64,000 nt of DNA, taken from positions 2,294,001 to 2,358,000 of the forward strand of contig NZ_CP059491.1 of NCBI RefSeq assembly GCF_014041935.1, in the 5' to 3' direction. The position numbers and the translations under genes were made by a program. Origin of the DNA: Gordonia jinghuaiqii (lineage in GTDB: Bacteria > Actinomycetota > Actinomycetes > Mycobacteriales > Mycobacteriaceae). Below are positions 1 through 8,473 of this stretch, piece after piece (within the stretch, counting starts at the first letter, position 1; each line of letters begins with the position of its first letter). A model generated the notes under the pieces. It was not told the origin of the DNA, did not search any database, and worked only from the letters and a program-made list of their open reading frames with translations.

Positions 1-518
1 ACATGGTCGGCATCGCCTACGACGTTCCGCCGGGGATCGTCTCCTACAGCGGCCTCGACATCATCCCGGGGGCGATCGGCTTCACCGGCGACCTGTTCGT
101 CGAGACGTGGAACGCGCTGCTGTCGCTGCCCTCGAAGATCGGTGCGCTGTGGACCGCGGTCACCGGTGGTGAGCGCGCCCTCGACACCCCGGTCAGCGTG
201 TACGGCGCCTCGGTGCTCGGCGGCCAGGCCGTCGAACGCGGCCTGTGGGACATGTTCTGGATGCTGCTGATCAGCATCAACTTCTTCCTCGGCCTGTTCA
301 ACCTGGTCCCGCTGCTCCCGCTCGACGGCGGTCACATGGCCATCGTCGGCTACGAGAAGGGTCGCGACACCGTCCGCCGCTGGTTCGGCCGGGCGCCCGG
401 AGCAGCGGTCGACTACTACAAGCTGCTGCCGATCACCTACGCCGCGGTGGTCGTGATGGCCGGCTTCATGGTGCTCACACTGACCGCCGACATCGTCAAC
501 CCGATCAACCCGTGGTGA
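1..518 (+). CDS. rip1: Site-2 protease Rip1/RseP family (C-terminal part)
   Basis: This is the 3' end of an M50 intramembrane zinc metalloprotease; the N-terminal HExxH half lies outside the window. The readable 171 residues hold membrane segments and the family's second metal-site motif, [12 protein letters not shown], encoded at about 300-335, where the Asp is a zinc ligand. The family cleaves anti-sigma factors within the membrane and in mycobacteria controls SigK, SigL and SigM outputs and cell-envelope lipids. It is followed by ispG and a GNAT gene, the same order as Rv2869c-Rv2868c-Rv2867c in M. tuberculosis, which supports the orthology. The ATG at position 3 is internal to the gene, not its start. 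Confidence 0.9.
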   Translation, partial: MVGIAYDVPPGIVSYSGLDIIPGAIGFTGDLFVETWNALLSLPSKIGALWTAVTGGERALDTPVSVYGASVLGGQAVERGLWDMFWMLLISINFFLGLFNLVPLLPLDGGHMAIVGYEKGRDTVRRWFGRAPGAAVDYYKLLPITYAAVVVMAGFMVLTLTADIVNPINPW

Positions 519-585
519 CCCGGTCCGGACAGGCACCCGGTGCCGAATACCAGCTACGCCAACCGCTACCCACAGAGGTGAAGAG

Positions 586-1773
586 ATGAACGCCCCGACT
601 TCCGCGAACGCCGTGCCGATCGGACTCGGCATGCCCGCCGGACCGCCGCCGGTGCTCGCCCCGCGTCGCAAGACCCGGCAGTTATTCGTAGGCTCGGTCG
701 GCATCGGCAGCGATCATCCGATCTCGGTGCAGTCGATGACCACCACCAAGACCCACGACATCAACGCCACCCTCCAGCAGATCGCGGAACTGACCGCGTC
801 CGGTTGCGACATCGTGCGCGTGGCCTGCCCGCGTCCCGAGGACGCCGAGGCCCTGCCGATCATCGCCCGCAAGTCGAAGATCCCGGTGATCGCCGACATC
901 CACTTCCAGCCCAAGTACATCTTCGCCGCGATCGACGCGGGATGCGCCGCGGTGCGCGTGAACCCGGGCAACATCAAGGAGTTCGACGGCCGCGTCAAAG
1001 AGGTCGCGAAGGCGGCGGGCGACGCGGGCATCCCCATCCGGATCGGCGTCAACGCCGGATCGCTCGACAAGCGCATCCTGCAGAAGTACGGCAAGGCCAC
1101 CCCCGAGGCGCTGGTCGAATCGGCGCTGTGGGAGGCGGGGCTGTTCGAGGAGCACGGCTTCGGCGACATCAAGATCTCGGTCAAGCACAACGACCCGGTC
1201 ATCATGGTCGAGGCCTACCGGCAGCTCGCGGCCCAGTGCGACTACCCGTTGCACCTCGGCGTCACCGAGGCCGGGCCGGCGTTCCAGGGCACCATCAAGT
1301 CGGCCGTGGCCTTCGGCGCGCTGCTGTCGGAGGGCATCGGCGACACCATCCGCGTGTCCCTGTCGGCGCCGCCCGCCGAGGAGATCAAGGTCGGCGACCG
1401 GATCCTGCAGTCGCTCAACCTGCGTCCGCGCAAGCTCGAGATCGTCTCGTGCCCGTCGTGCGGTCGCGCGCAGGTCGACGTCTACAAGCTCGCCGACGAG
1501 GTGACCGCAGGCCTCGAGGGCATGGAGGTCCCGCTGCGTGTGGCGGTCATGGGGTGTGTCGTGAACGGTCCGGGCGAGGCCCGCGAGGCCGACCTGGGCG
1601 TTGCCTCCGGCAACGGCAAGGGGCAGATCTTCGTCAAGGGCGAGGTCATCAAGACCGTTCCCGAGGCGCAGATCGTGGAGACATTGATCGAAGAAGCGCT
1701 GCGAATTGCCGAGGAGTCGGGAGAAACTGAAGGCGACACACACGTGGGCCCGCCCGTGGTGACCGTCTCGTAG
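586..1773 (+). CDS. ispG: 4-hydroxy-3-methylbut-2-en-1-yl diphosphate synthase (IspG/GcpE)
   Basis: IspG catalyses the penultimate step of the non-mevalonate (MEP) isoprenoid pathway, reductively opening the cyclic diphosphate MEcPP to HMBPP with a [4Fe-4S] cluster. The protein has 395 residues, normal for the bacterial form. The N-terminal TIM-barrel part includes the family motif [12 protein letters not shown]. The cluster cysteines are visible as CPSC (C289, C292) and C324 in [10 protein letters not shown], whose Glu completes the site. The ATG start is preceded by a GAGGTGAAGAG ribosome binding region. It sits 67 bases after rip1 and 33 bases before the GNAT gene, so a rip1-ispG-GNAT operon is likely. 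Confidence 0.97.
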   Translation: MNAPTSANAVPIGLGMPAGPPPVLAPRRKTRQLFVGSVGIGSDHPISVQSMTTTKTHDINATLQQIAELTASGCDIVRVACPRPEDAEALPIIARKSKIPVIADIHFQPKYIFAAIDAGCAAVRVNPGNIKEFDGRVKEVAKAAGDAGIPIRIGVNAGSLDKRILQKYGKATPEALVESALWEAGLFEEHGFGDIKISVKHNDPVIMVEAYRQLAAQCDYPLHLGVTEAGPAFQGTIKSAVAFGALLSEGIGDTIRVSLSAPPAEEIKVGDRILQSLNLRPRKLEIVSCPSCGRAQVDVYKLADEVTAGLEGMEVPLRVAVMGCVVNGPGEAREADLGVASGNGKGQIFVKGEVIKTVPEAQIVETLIEEALRIAEESGETEGDTHVGPPVVTVS

Positions 1774-1806
1774 GTCCCGCAGGAACCTGTCGAGGGAGGA
1801 GCGGCG

Positions 1807-2643
1807 TTGCTGAAGTTGCTGGGCGACAAGCCGCTCGGCGCGCGAGACGCGCCCGCCGTCGAACGTGTCCTCACCTCTGACCCGGTCGCCATGTGCATGG
1901 TCGCGGCCCGCTTCGAGACCCACGGGATCAATCCGCGCCTCCTCGGCGGCGAGCTGTGGACCGCGCACAATCCGTTGTCGTCGCTGTGTTTCTCCGGCGC
2001 CAACCTGATCCCGCTCACCGGCGCACCCGAGGACCTCGACTACTTCTCCGACCGCGCCGTGGCGGGCCCCCGGGCCTGCTCGTCGATCGTCGGCCGCGCC
2101 GACCTGGTGCTGCCGATGTGGGAGCAGATCGAACCCGTCTGGGGCCCGGCCCGGGAGGTGCGGCCCGCGCAGCCGCTGCTCGCGCTCATGACGTGCTCGG
2201 CCGTCCCGACAGATCCGCTGGTGCGCCTGGTCACCCTCGACGACCTCGACGCCTACATGCCCGCCGCTATCGACATGTTCATCGGCGAGGTGGGTGTCGA
2301 TCCGACCACCGGCGACGGCGGCCGCTCCTACCGGCGGCGTCTGGCGTCGCTGATCTCCGCACAGCGGGTGTTCGCCCGCTTCGACGGGCCCGACGTCGTG
2401 TTCAAGGCCGAGATCGGGTCGCTGTCGCGACGCGTCGGTCAGATCCAGGGTGTGTGGGTCTCGCCCGAGCGGCGAGGTGAGGGTCTCGGGCTCGGCGGCA
2501 CCGCCGCGGTCGCCGAGGCGGTCTCCGCGCACGGCCGGATCCCCAGCCTGTACGTCAACAGCTTCAATGTGACCGCCCGGGCGGTGTACGAGCGCATCGG
2601 ATTCACCGAGGTGGGCGTCTTCGCCACCGTCCTCGTGGATTGA
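1807..2643 (+). CDS. GNAT-family N-acetyltransferase (DUF4081 type, Rv2867c-like)
   Basis: This 278-residue protein has an N-terminal DUF4081-like segment (about 1-130) and a C-terminal GNAT fold. The acetyl-CoA loop is visible near residues 218-228 as VWVSPERRGEGLGLGG, fitting the RxxGxG/A pattern, followed by the usual strand LYVNSFNVTARAVYERIGF. The start codon is TTG, chosen because a strong GAGGGAGGAG ribosome binding site lies just upstream and no better start fits. The substrate is unknown. Its conserved position after rip1 and ispG in mycobacteria suggests a housekeeping envelope or protein modification role, which is only inferred. Confidence 0.85.
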   Translation: MLKLLGDKPLGARDAPAVERVLTSDPVAMCMVAARFETHGINPRLLGGELWTAHNPLSSLCFSGANLIPLTGAPEDLDYFSDRAVAGPRACSSIVGRADLVLPMWEQIEPVWGPAREVRPAQPLLALMTCSAVPTDPLVRLVTLDDLDAYMPAAIDMFIGEVGVDPTTGDGGRSYRRRLASLISAQRVFARFDGPDVVFKAEIGSLSRRVGQIQGVWVSPERRGEGLGLGGTAAVAEAVSAHGRIPSLYVNSFNVTARAVYERIGFTEVGVFATVLVD

Positions 2644-2700
2644 GATCACCCACACCGTCCGGCTTCCGCGTGCCTCCCCGGGAACGCACCGCATCGGCCA

Positions 2701-2706
2701 TAGACT
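2701..2706 (+). promoter_or_regulatory. Candidate -10 element (TAGACT) for the penicillin-binding lipoprotein gene
   Basis: TAGACT fits the actinobacterial TANNNT -10 consensus. It ends eight bases before the ATG at 2715, so transcription would begin at or one to two bases before the start codon. No convincing -35 hexamer is seen. Confidence 0.4.
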
Positions 2707-2714
2707 CGGCCGCG

Positions 2715-4547
2715 ATGTGGCGCATGCGAACTCGATGGACCCCGGCGGTGATCGTCGCGATGTGTGCTGTCGTGACCGTGGCAGGCGTCGGCTGCTCGAG
2801 CGGTGAGGACGACGGTCCGCGCAGTGCCGCCGAGCGCTTCCTGGCCGCCTATGCCGAACGTGAGGTCGGTGAGGCGGCCGCGCAGACCGACGATCCCACC
2901 GTCGCCGAGACGTCCATGGACGCCGCCTGGTCGGGTCTGGCCGCCGAGGCACTCGACACGCGCGCGGGCCGTGTCCGCGTGACCGGGGACACCGCCGAGG
3001 TCGAGGTCGCCTACACCTGGGCGCTGCCGCGGGGCAGGCACTGGGACTACGACGCCACCCTGCGCATGGGTCGCTCGGACGAGGGCTGGGCCGTGCGTTG
3101 GGCGTCGACCAACATCCATCCGAAACTCGGTGCGGATCAACGACTCTCATTGCAGATCGTGGAGGCGCCGCGCGCCACGGTCAACGAGTCCGACGGCTCG
3201 GAGGTGATGGTCAACGGCACTGTCGTCGGAGTCAACTTCGATCCGACGGCGGCCGCCGAGCAGGGCGCGTCGATCGCCGAATCGGTCACCGGTGCGGTGG
3301 CGGTGCTACGTCGGTTCAACCCGTCGCTGGACGAACAGGCGATCACCGAGGAGGTCACCGCCAGCGGGCAGCAGTATCCGCTGGCGCGTCTGACGCATGC
3401 GCAGTTCGATCGTCTCCGCGACCGATTGGCGATCCCCGGGGTCGTGAACAACGAGCAGGCGGAGCTGGTCTCCAAGGATCCGGATTTCGCGCCGGCGCTG
3501 CTGACCGAGGTCAAGAAGGTCGTCGACACCGAGGTCGCGGGGCGCGCCGGGTGGCGCGTGGCGACGATCAACCCGAACGGTCTCGCCGCCGACGTGCTCG
3601 CCGACCACGATGCCGATCCCTCGCCCGCGGTCTCCCTGAGCCTGTCGCGCACGGTCCAGAACGCCGCCCAGCGAGCGGTCAACGGCGCCAACCGCTTCCA
3701 GGTCGCGATGGTCGTCGTGCAACCGTCCACCGGGCGCATCCTCGCGGTGGCCCAGAACCCCACCGCCGATCGGCAGGGTCCGATCGCGACCACCGGCCTG
3801 TATCCGCCCGGATCGACCTTCAAGATGGTCACCGCGGCCGCGGCGATCAACCGCAAGATGGCCACCCCGGACACAGCCGTGGGCTGCCCCGGCGAGATCC
3901 AGATCGGGCCGCGCCTGATCCCCAACTACGACGGCTTCGCGCTGGGCACCGTGTCGATGCTGCGGGCCTTCGCGCAGTCCTGCAACACCACCTTCGCCAA
4001 ACTCGCCAGCGAGATGGGCCCGTCGGACCTGGCACATGCCGCCGCGGCGATGGGTGTGGGCCAGCAGTACGAGATCGCCGGCCTCGACGCCGTGTCCGGC
4101 TCGGTGCCGATCGAGAACGAGCTGGTCGCCCGCAGTGAGGACGGCTTCGGGCAGGGCAAGGTGCTGGTGTCGCCGCTGGGGCTCGCGCTGGTCGCGGCGA
4201 CGGTCGCGAACGGCTCCAAAGCCCCGGTGCCGCAGCTCATCCTGGGAAAACCGACGAAGGTCGAGGGGCCGACGCCCACGATGGCGCCGGAGGTGTACGA
4301 GCAGCTGCGGCCGATGATGCGCGCCGTGATCACCAGCGGTACCGCCTCGGTGATCGACGGTCAGGGCGCGGTGTTCGGCAAGACCGGTGAGGCCGAGTTC
4401 GCGGGCGGTTCGCACGCGTGGTTCGCCGGCTATCGCGGCGACCTCGCGTTCGCCACCCTGGTGGTGAGAGGCGGCGACTCCAACAACGCGGTGGCCGTCA
4501 CCCGCGACTTCTTCGGCGGACTGGGACCGGGATACGCGGTGCGCTAG
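2715..4547 (+). CDS. Penicillin-binding transpeptidase lipoprotein (class B-like, Rv2864c-type)
   Basis: Predicted D,D-transpeptidase anchored outside the membrane. The start is placed at the ATG at 2715 because it gives a lipoprotein signal peptide ending in VAGVGC; an upstream in-frame ATG at 2640 would add 25 residues and spoil the signal. Of 610 residues, about 35-150 form an NTF2-like MecA_N domain and the C-terminal half is the transpeptidase. The three active-site motifs are present: SxxK as STFK (S367), SxN as SCN (S422) and KTG (K556). The family cross-links peptidoglycan and binds beta-lactams; the M. tuberculosis counterpart is a penicillin-binding lipoprotein. No glycosyltransferase domain is present. 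Confidence 0.92.
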   Translation: MWRMRTRWTPAVIVAMCAVVTVAGVGCSSGEDDGPRSAAERFLAAYAEREVGEAAAQTDDPTVAETSMDAAWSGLAAEALDTRAGRVRVTGDTAEVEVAYTWALPRGRHWDYDATLRMGRSDEGWAVRWASTNIHPKLGADQRLSLQIVEAPRATVNESDGSEVMVNGTVVGVNFDPTAAAEQGASIAESVTGAVAVLRRFNPSLDEQAITEEVTASGQQYPLARLTHAQFDRLRDRLAIPGVVNNEQAELVSKDPDFAPALLTEVKKVVDTEVAGRAGWRVATINPNGLAADVLADHDADPSPAVSLSLSRTVQNAAQRAVNGANRFQVAMVVVQPSTGRILAVAQNPTADRQGPIATTGLYPPGSTFKMVTAAAAINRKMATPDTAVGCPGEIQIGPRLIPNYDGFALGTVSMLRAFAQSCNTTFAKLASEMGPSDLAHAAAAMGVGQQYEIAGLDAVSGSVPIENELVARSEDGFGQGKVLVSPLGLALVAATVANGSKAPVPQLILGKPTKVEGPTPTMAPEVYEQLRPMMRAVITSGTASVIDGQGAVFGKTGEAEFAGGSHAWFAGYRGDLAFATLVVRGGDSNNAVAVTRDFFGGLGPGYAVR

Positions 4548-4557
4548 AACAGGGCGG

Positions 4558-5358
4558 CTAGGACACCCGGACGGGCAGGATCACCTTGCGGCCGCTGTGG
4601 TCGATGACCTCGACGGGGTGATCGTAGGTCCGGGTCAGCAGGTCGACGGTCATCACCTCGGACGTGGGTCCGATCGCGAGCAGCTCGCCGTCCTTCATCA
4701 CCGCGACGCGGTCGGCGTAGGCCGCGGCCAGTGTCAGGTCGTGCACGACGAGGAGTACCGCGTTGCCCGCATCGCGATGCAGCCGCAGGACGTCGAGGAC
4801 CTGCTCCTGGTGATGGATGTCGAGGGCGGCGGTCGGCTCGTCAAGCATCATCACCGGGGTGTCCTGGGCGAGCGCACGAGCCAGCGACACCCGGGCCTGT
4901 TGACCACCGGAGAGCTGGGCGAACGGGCGGTCGGCGATGTCGCGCAGTTCGCAGATCTTCATCGCGTCGGCGATCGCGGCGGGGGAGTCGACGGCACGCG
5001 GCGTACGCAGCCACGGGTAGCGGCCCATCGCAACCACCTCGGCCACGGTGAACGGCGTGTCCACGCGATTCTGCTGGGTGACCAGCGACCGATGCCTGGC
5101 GAGCTCGCGCATCGGCGTCGTGGCGGCGTCGCGGCCGTCGATGTGGACGCGCCCGCTGCGCGGGGCGCGGGTCCCTGACAACACCGACAGCAGTGTCGAT
5201 TTGCCGCAACCGTTGGGGCCGACCAAGGCGACCAGCTCGCCCGGATGGACCTCGAGGGACACCCCGCGCACCACCTCGCGACCGCCGAGGACGACGTGGA
5301 TGTCCTCGGCCCGGATTCCGGCCGGACGGATTCCGGGTGTATCGGCCGTGGCGCTCAC
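4558..5358 (-). CDS. hmuV: Heme ABC transporter ATP-binding protein HmuV
   Basis: Cytoplasmic ATPase of the heme importer, 266 residues. All ABC motifs are visible: Walker A GPNGCGKST (about 47-55), Q-loop in VTQQNR, signature LSGGQQ, Walker B VMMLDEP and H-loop in VVHD. Its start overlaps the permease stop by four bases, so the genes are translationally coupled. It could in principle serve a siderophore importer of the same FecCD/BtuD family, but the binding protein gene next to it resembles HmuT, which favours heme. The stop lies ten bases from the oppositely oriented penicillin-binding gene. Confidence 0.9.
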   Translation of the reverse strand: MSATADTPGIRPAGIRAEDIHVVLGGREVVRGVSLEVHPGELVALVGPNGCGKSTLLSVLSGTRAPRSGRVHIDGRDAATTPMRELARHRSLVTQQNRVDTPFTVAEVVAMGRYPWLRTPRAVDSPAAIADAMKICELRDIADRPFAQLSGGQQARVSLARALAQDTPVMMLDEPTAALDIHHQEQVLDVLRLHRDAGNAVLLVVHDLTLAAAYADRVAVMKDGELLAIGPTSEVMTVDLLTRTYDHPVEVIDHSGRKVILPVRVS

Positions 5359-6482
5359 CAGCCGGCTCCGGCATGTCGGCTGCGCCGCAGCAGGATGAAG
5401 AAGACCGGCCCGCCGATCAGGGAGGTGAACATGCCCAGCGGGAGGTCGGCGTCGCCGAGCATCGTACGGGCGGCGAGGTCGGCGGCGGTGATGACCAGTG
5501 CGCCACCGATCACGCTCGTGGGCAACAGGATGGCGTGCCGCGGACCGACGATGAGGCGCATCACGTGCGGTACCACCAGCCCGACGAACGCAATGATCCC
5601 GGCGAAGGCGACCGCGGCCGCGGTGAGGATCGCGACCAGCACGATCGCCTGTCGGCGAACGGATTCGACGTTGACACCCAGCGACGCCGCCTGGATGTCA
5701 CCCAGGGCCAGTAGGTCGAGTTTGTGCACCAGGAACAGGCAGGCGCCGACGCCGGCGACCACGAGGGGCGCCACCACCCAGATCTCACCCCAGGTGCGTC
5801 CGGCGAGCGACCCGAGTTGCCAGAAGATGATCTGCTCACGGGCGGCCGTGGTCGCGACGAACGTGAGGTAGGCGATGATGCCCGCGGCGAAGGCGTTGAC
5901 CGCGATCCCGGTGAGCACCAGCATGATCGCCGACGACGAGCCGTCCCGCAGCGACAGCACGTAGACCGCGGCCGCGGTGATCAGGCCGAAGAGGAAGGCC
6001 GCCCCGGCCAGCGCCCAGTTGCCCGCCGCACCGCCGCCGGCCGCGGTTCCGCCGGCGAGCACGATCATCAGGCAGGCGCCGACCGCGGCGCCCGAGGAGA
6101 CCCCGATGATGCCCGGCTCGGCCAGGGGATTGGCCAGCACGCCCTGCAGCAGGCAGCCCGCCGCGCCGAGTGCCGCGCCGACGAACAGGCCGAGCACGAT
6201 ACGCGGGAACCGCACATTCCAGAGTGCGCCTTCGCCGTTCGGATGCGAGGGCAACGGGCCGACGTCGAGGTGGAAGTGGTGGGCGAGGCTCCCGAGGACC
6301 TCCAGCGGCGGCACCCCGACCTTGCCGGTGCCCGCCGAGATGATCACCAGGACGACGGTGGCGACGAGCATGCTGACGACCACCGCGGTGTTGCGCACGC
6401 GATGCGTGTCTTCACTTGCACCGGGGGCGGGACCAGATGTCGGGGCGATCCCGGACGTGGTCGACGGGGCGGGGGTCCTCAC
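5355..6482 (-). CDS. hmuU: Heme ABC transporter permease HmuU (FecCD family)
   Basis: Integral membrane permease of 375 residues. After a Pro/Ser-rich cytoplasmic N-terminus of about 30 residues it has multiple hydrophobic helices. Family signatures include NPLAEPGIIGVSSGAAVGA and the ATPase-coupling region GIIAFVGLVVPHVMRLIVGPRH near the C-terminus. It shares ATGA-type four-base overlaps with both hmuT upstream and hmuV downstream, so the three form one tight operon. The product would form a homodimeric channel through which heme delivered by HmuT passes. Confidence 0.92.
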   Translation of the reverse strand: MRTPAPSTTSGIAPTSGPAPGASEDTHRVRNTAVVVSMLVATVVLVIISAGTGKVGVPPLEVLGSLAHHFHLDVGPLPSHPNGEGALWNVRFPRIVLGLFVGAALGAAGCLLQGVLANPLAEPGIIGVSSGAAVGACLMIVLAGGTAAGGGAAGNWALAGAAFLFGLITAAAVYVLSLRDGSSSAIMLVLTGIAVNAFAAGIIAYLTFVATTAAREQIIFWQLGSLAGRTWGEIWVVAPLVVAGVGACLFLVHKLDLLALGDIQAASLGVNVESVRRQAIVLVAILTAAAVAFAGIIAFVGLVVPHVMRLIVGPRHAILLPTSVIGGALVITAADLAARTMLGDADLPLGMFTSLIGGPVFFILLRRSRHAGAGW

Positions 6483-7501
6483 GTGTAGATCGACTTCGCG
6501 AGTGCGGCGAGGACGAGCCCGACGTCTGGGCCGAAGGCCAGGATCTTGCTCTCGTCCATCTGCACGATCCGCCCGTGACGGCCGGCCTCGGTGTCCTCGA
6601 CCCCCGGGAGCGTCATCACACCTTCGGGGCCCCCGACGGTGTCCGCGCCCTGTGTCATGACGATGATCACATCGGGGTCGGCGGTGATCATGGCCTCCGC
6701 ACTGATCGCGGTGAACGCCCCGGTGAGGTCCGCGGCCGCACCGGCGTCGTCGCCGCCGAGTGACTCGATGAGGTCGTCGGCGCCCGATCCGGGGCCGGCG
6801 AGCAGCAGGAGGTTGCGGCCCCGGATGTAGAGGAACGCCATCGTCGGATCGCCGGAGAGGTCGGGGACCAGCTCACGTGCGGCCTCGACCTGGGAGTCGG
6901 TGCGGGCGATGAGTTTCTCCCCCTCGTCGCGGACCCCGAGCGCCGCGGCGACCCGACGCATCAGGGCATCGTTGGAGGCGAGATCGCGGATGGCCGGGAA
7001 CACCACGACCGCGATCCCGGAGGCCCGGATCTGGTCGACCGCCGTCGTCGGCACCGTCGACTCGCTGACCAGCACGACAGTCGGTGCGAGGGCGAGTACC
7101 GCCTCCGCATCGAGGCTGTGCCCGCGGTTGGTCACCACCGGACGTGAGACCGCCGAGGGGAACGCGGTCGACGTGTCGCGCCCGACGACGCGCGACCCGA
7201 GTCCGAGCGCGAAGACCGTGTTGCCCAGGGTGCCGTTGATGTCGACGGCGACGATGCGGCTGGCGTCGGTGACGGTGACCCGGCCGTAACGCACCGACTC
7301 GACGGTCGCGGGCAGGCGGGGTTGCGGGTTGTCGGCGACCGGGATGACGTCCGTCTGCGACAGGGTCGCGGTCTGCGGGCCGGATCGTAGGTGCGCGCCG
7401 GGGGAGTGGCGGTCCTGCTCGATGGGGGTGACGAAGCACCCTGAGACGGTCAGCACGGTCAGCAGCACCACCGACAACGCGCGTAACGGTCTGCTGCCCA
7501 C
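6479..7501 (-). CDS. hmuT: Heme-binding lipoprotein HmuT
   Basis: Extracellular substrate-binding lipoprotein of the heme importer, 340 residues. The signal peptide ends in the lipobox LTVSGC with Cys22 as lipidation site. The rest is a periplasmic-binding-protein class III fold (helical backbone) with the typical ALAPTVVLVSESTV and DPDVIIVMTQG segments. The start is GTG, preceded at close spacing by a strong GGAGGTGG ribosome binding site. First gene of the hmuTUV operon. No palindromic IdeR/DtxR iron box could be read in the 108 bases before it, although such operons are normally iron-repressed. Confidence 0.88.
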   Translation of the reverse strand: MGSRPLRALSVVLLTVLTVSGCFVTPIEQDRHSPGAHLRSGPQTATLSQTDVIPVADNPQPRLPATVESVRYGRVTVTDASRIVAVDINGTLGNTVFALGLGSRVVGRDTSTAFPSAVSRPVVTNRGHSLDAEAVLALAPTVVLVSESTVPTTAVDQIRASGIAVVVFPAIRDLASNDALMRRVAAALGVRDEGEKLIARTDSQVEAARELVPDLSGDPTMAFLYIRGRNLLLLAGPGSGADDLIESLGGDDAGAAADLTGAFTAISAEAMITADPDVIIVMTQGADTVGGPEGVMTLPGVEDTEAGRHGRIVQMDESKILAFGPDVGLVLAALAKSIYT

Positions 7502-7597
7502 CTGCCACCTCCTTCGATCGGTCCGCGCCGCCCACCGGCGAGCTTAGTTGTGCCGATCGCGTGATCCGCCCACCGGCCCGTCGCCCGCGGGCAGCGA

Positions 7598-7603
7598 TAT
7601 TGT
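7598..7603 (+). promoter_or_regulatory. Candidate -10 element (TATTGT) for map
   Basis: TATTGT fits TANNNT and ends six bases before the map ATG, so the predicted transcript starts at the start codon itself. No recognisable ribosome binding site lies between it and the ATG, which agrees with a leaderless mRNA. Confidence 0.45.
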
Positions 7604-7609
7604 GGTCGC

Positions 7610-8473
7610 ATGCCAGTTCGTAGTGCCCTCACTCCCGGGATCGTCTCGCCCATCCGTTCCGTACCCGACTCCATCGAACGTCCCGAGTACGTGTGGAAGC
7701 CGACGGTCAACGAGGGACACGAGCCGTGGGTGCAGACCCCCGAGACCATCGAGAAGATGCGGATCGCAGGGAAGATCGCGGCCAACGCGCTCGCCGAGGC
7801 GGGCAAGGCCGTCGCCCCGGGCGTCACCACCGATGAGCTCGACGCGATCGCCCACGAGTACATGATCGATCACGGCGCGTACCCGTCGACGCTGGGCTAC
7901 AAGGACTTCCCGAAGTCGTGCTGCACCTCGCTCAACGAGGTGATCTGCCACGGCATCCCGGATTCGACGGTGATCGCCGACGGCGACATCGTGAACATCG
8001 ACGTGACCGCCTACATCCACGGCGTGCACGGCGACACCAATGCGACCTTCCTCGCCGGCGATGTCGAGCAGGAGGTCGTCGACCTCGTGGAGCGCACCCG
8101 CATCGCGACCGAGCGGGCCATCAAGGCCGTCAAGCCGGGCCGCGAGCTCAACGTCGTCGGGCGGGTCATCGAGTCCTACGCCAACCGGTTCGGATACACC
8201 GTCGTCCGCGACTTCACCGGGCACGGCATCGGCGAGACCTTCCACAACGGACTCGTCGTGCTGCACTACGACGAGCCGAACGTCGACACCGTCCTCGAAC
8301 CGGGCATGGTGTTCACCATCGAGCCGATGATCAATCTCGGTGGCCTGCCCTGGGAGCTGTGGGACGACGGCTGGACGGTGGTCACCGCCGACCGTCGCTG
8401 GACCGCCCAGTTCGAGCACACCCTGGTCGTCACCGACGACGGCGCCGAGGTCCTCACAGTTCCAGACGAGTGA
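7610..8473 (+). CDS. map: Type I methionine aminopeptidase (MapB-like)
   Basis: Removes the initiator Met from nascent proteins. The 287-residue length and the roughly 40-residue N-terminal extension with Pro-rich content match mycobacterial MapB rather than the shorter MapA. The dinuclear metal site can be read as the Asp pair in [19 protein letters not shown], His in GHGIG, Glu in FTIEPM and Glu in QFEHTLV. The mRNA is probably leaderless. The stop TGA abuts the stop of the convergent kinase gene with no base between, forming TGATCA. Confidence 0.95.
   Translation: MPVRSALTPGIVSPIRSVPDSIERPEYVWKPTVNEGHEPWVQTPETIEKMRIAGKIAANALAEAGKAVAPGVTTDELDAIAHEYMIDHGAYPSTLGYKDFPKSCCTSLNEVICHGIPDSTVIADGDIVNIDVTAYIHGVHGDTNATFLAGDVEQEVVDLVERTRIATERAIKAVKPGRELNVVGRVIESYANRFGYTVVRDFTGHGIGETFHNGLVVLHYDEPNVDTVLEPGMVFTIEPMINLGGLPWELWDDGWTVVTADRRWTAQFEHTLVVTDDGAEVLTVPDE

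Noticed and set aside
682..3150. 822-codon open frame on the minus strand over ispG, the GNAT gene and the penicillin-binding gene
   Set aside because: Composition is that of a high-GC shadow frame (Arg/Gly/Asp-rich, no domains) opposite three well-identified genes.
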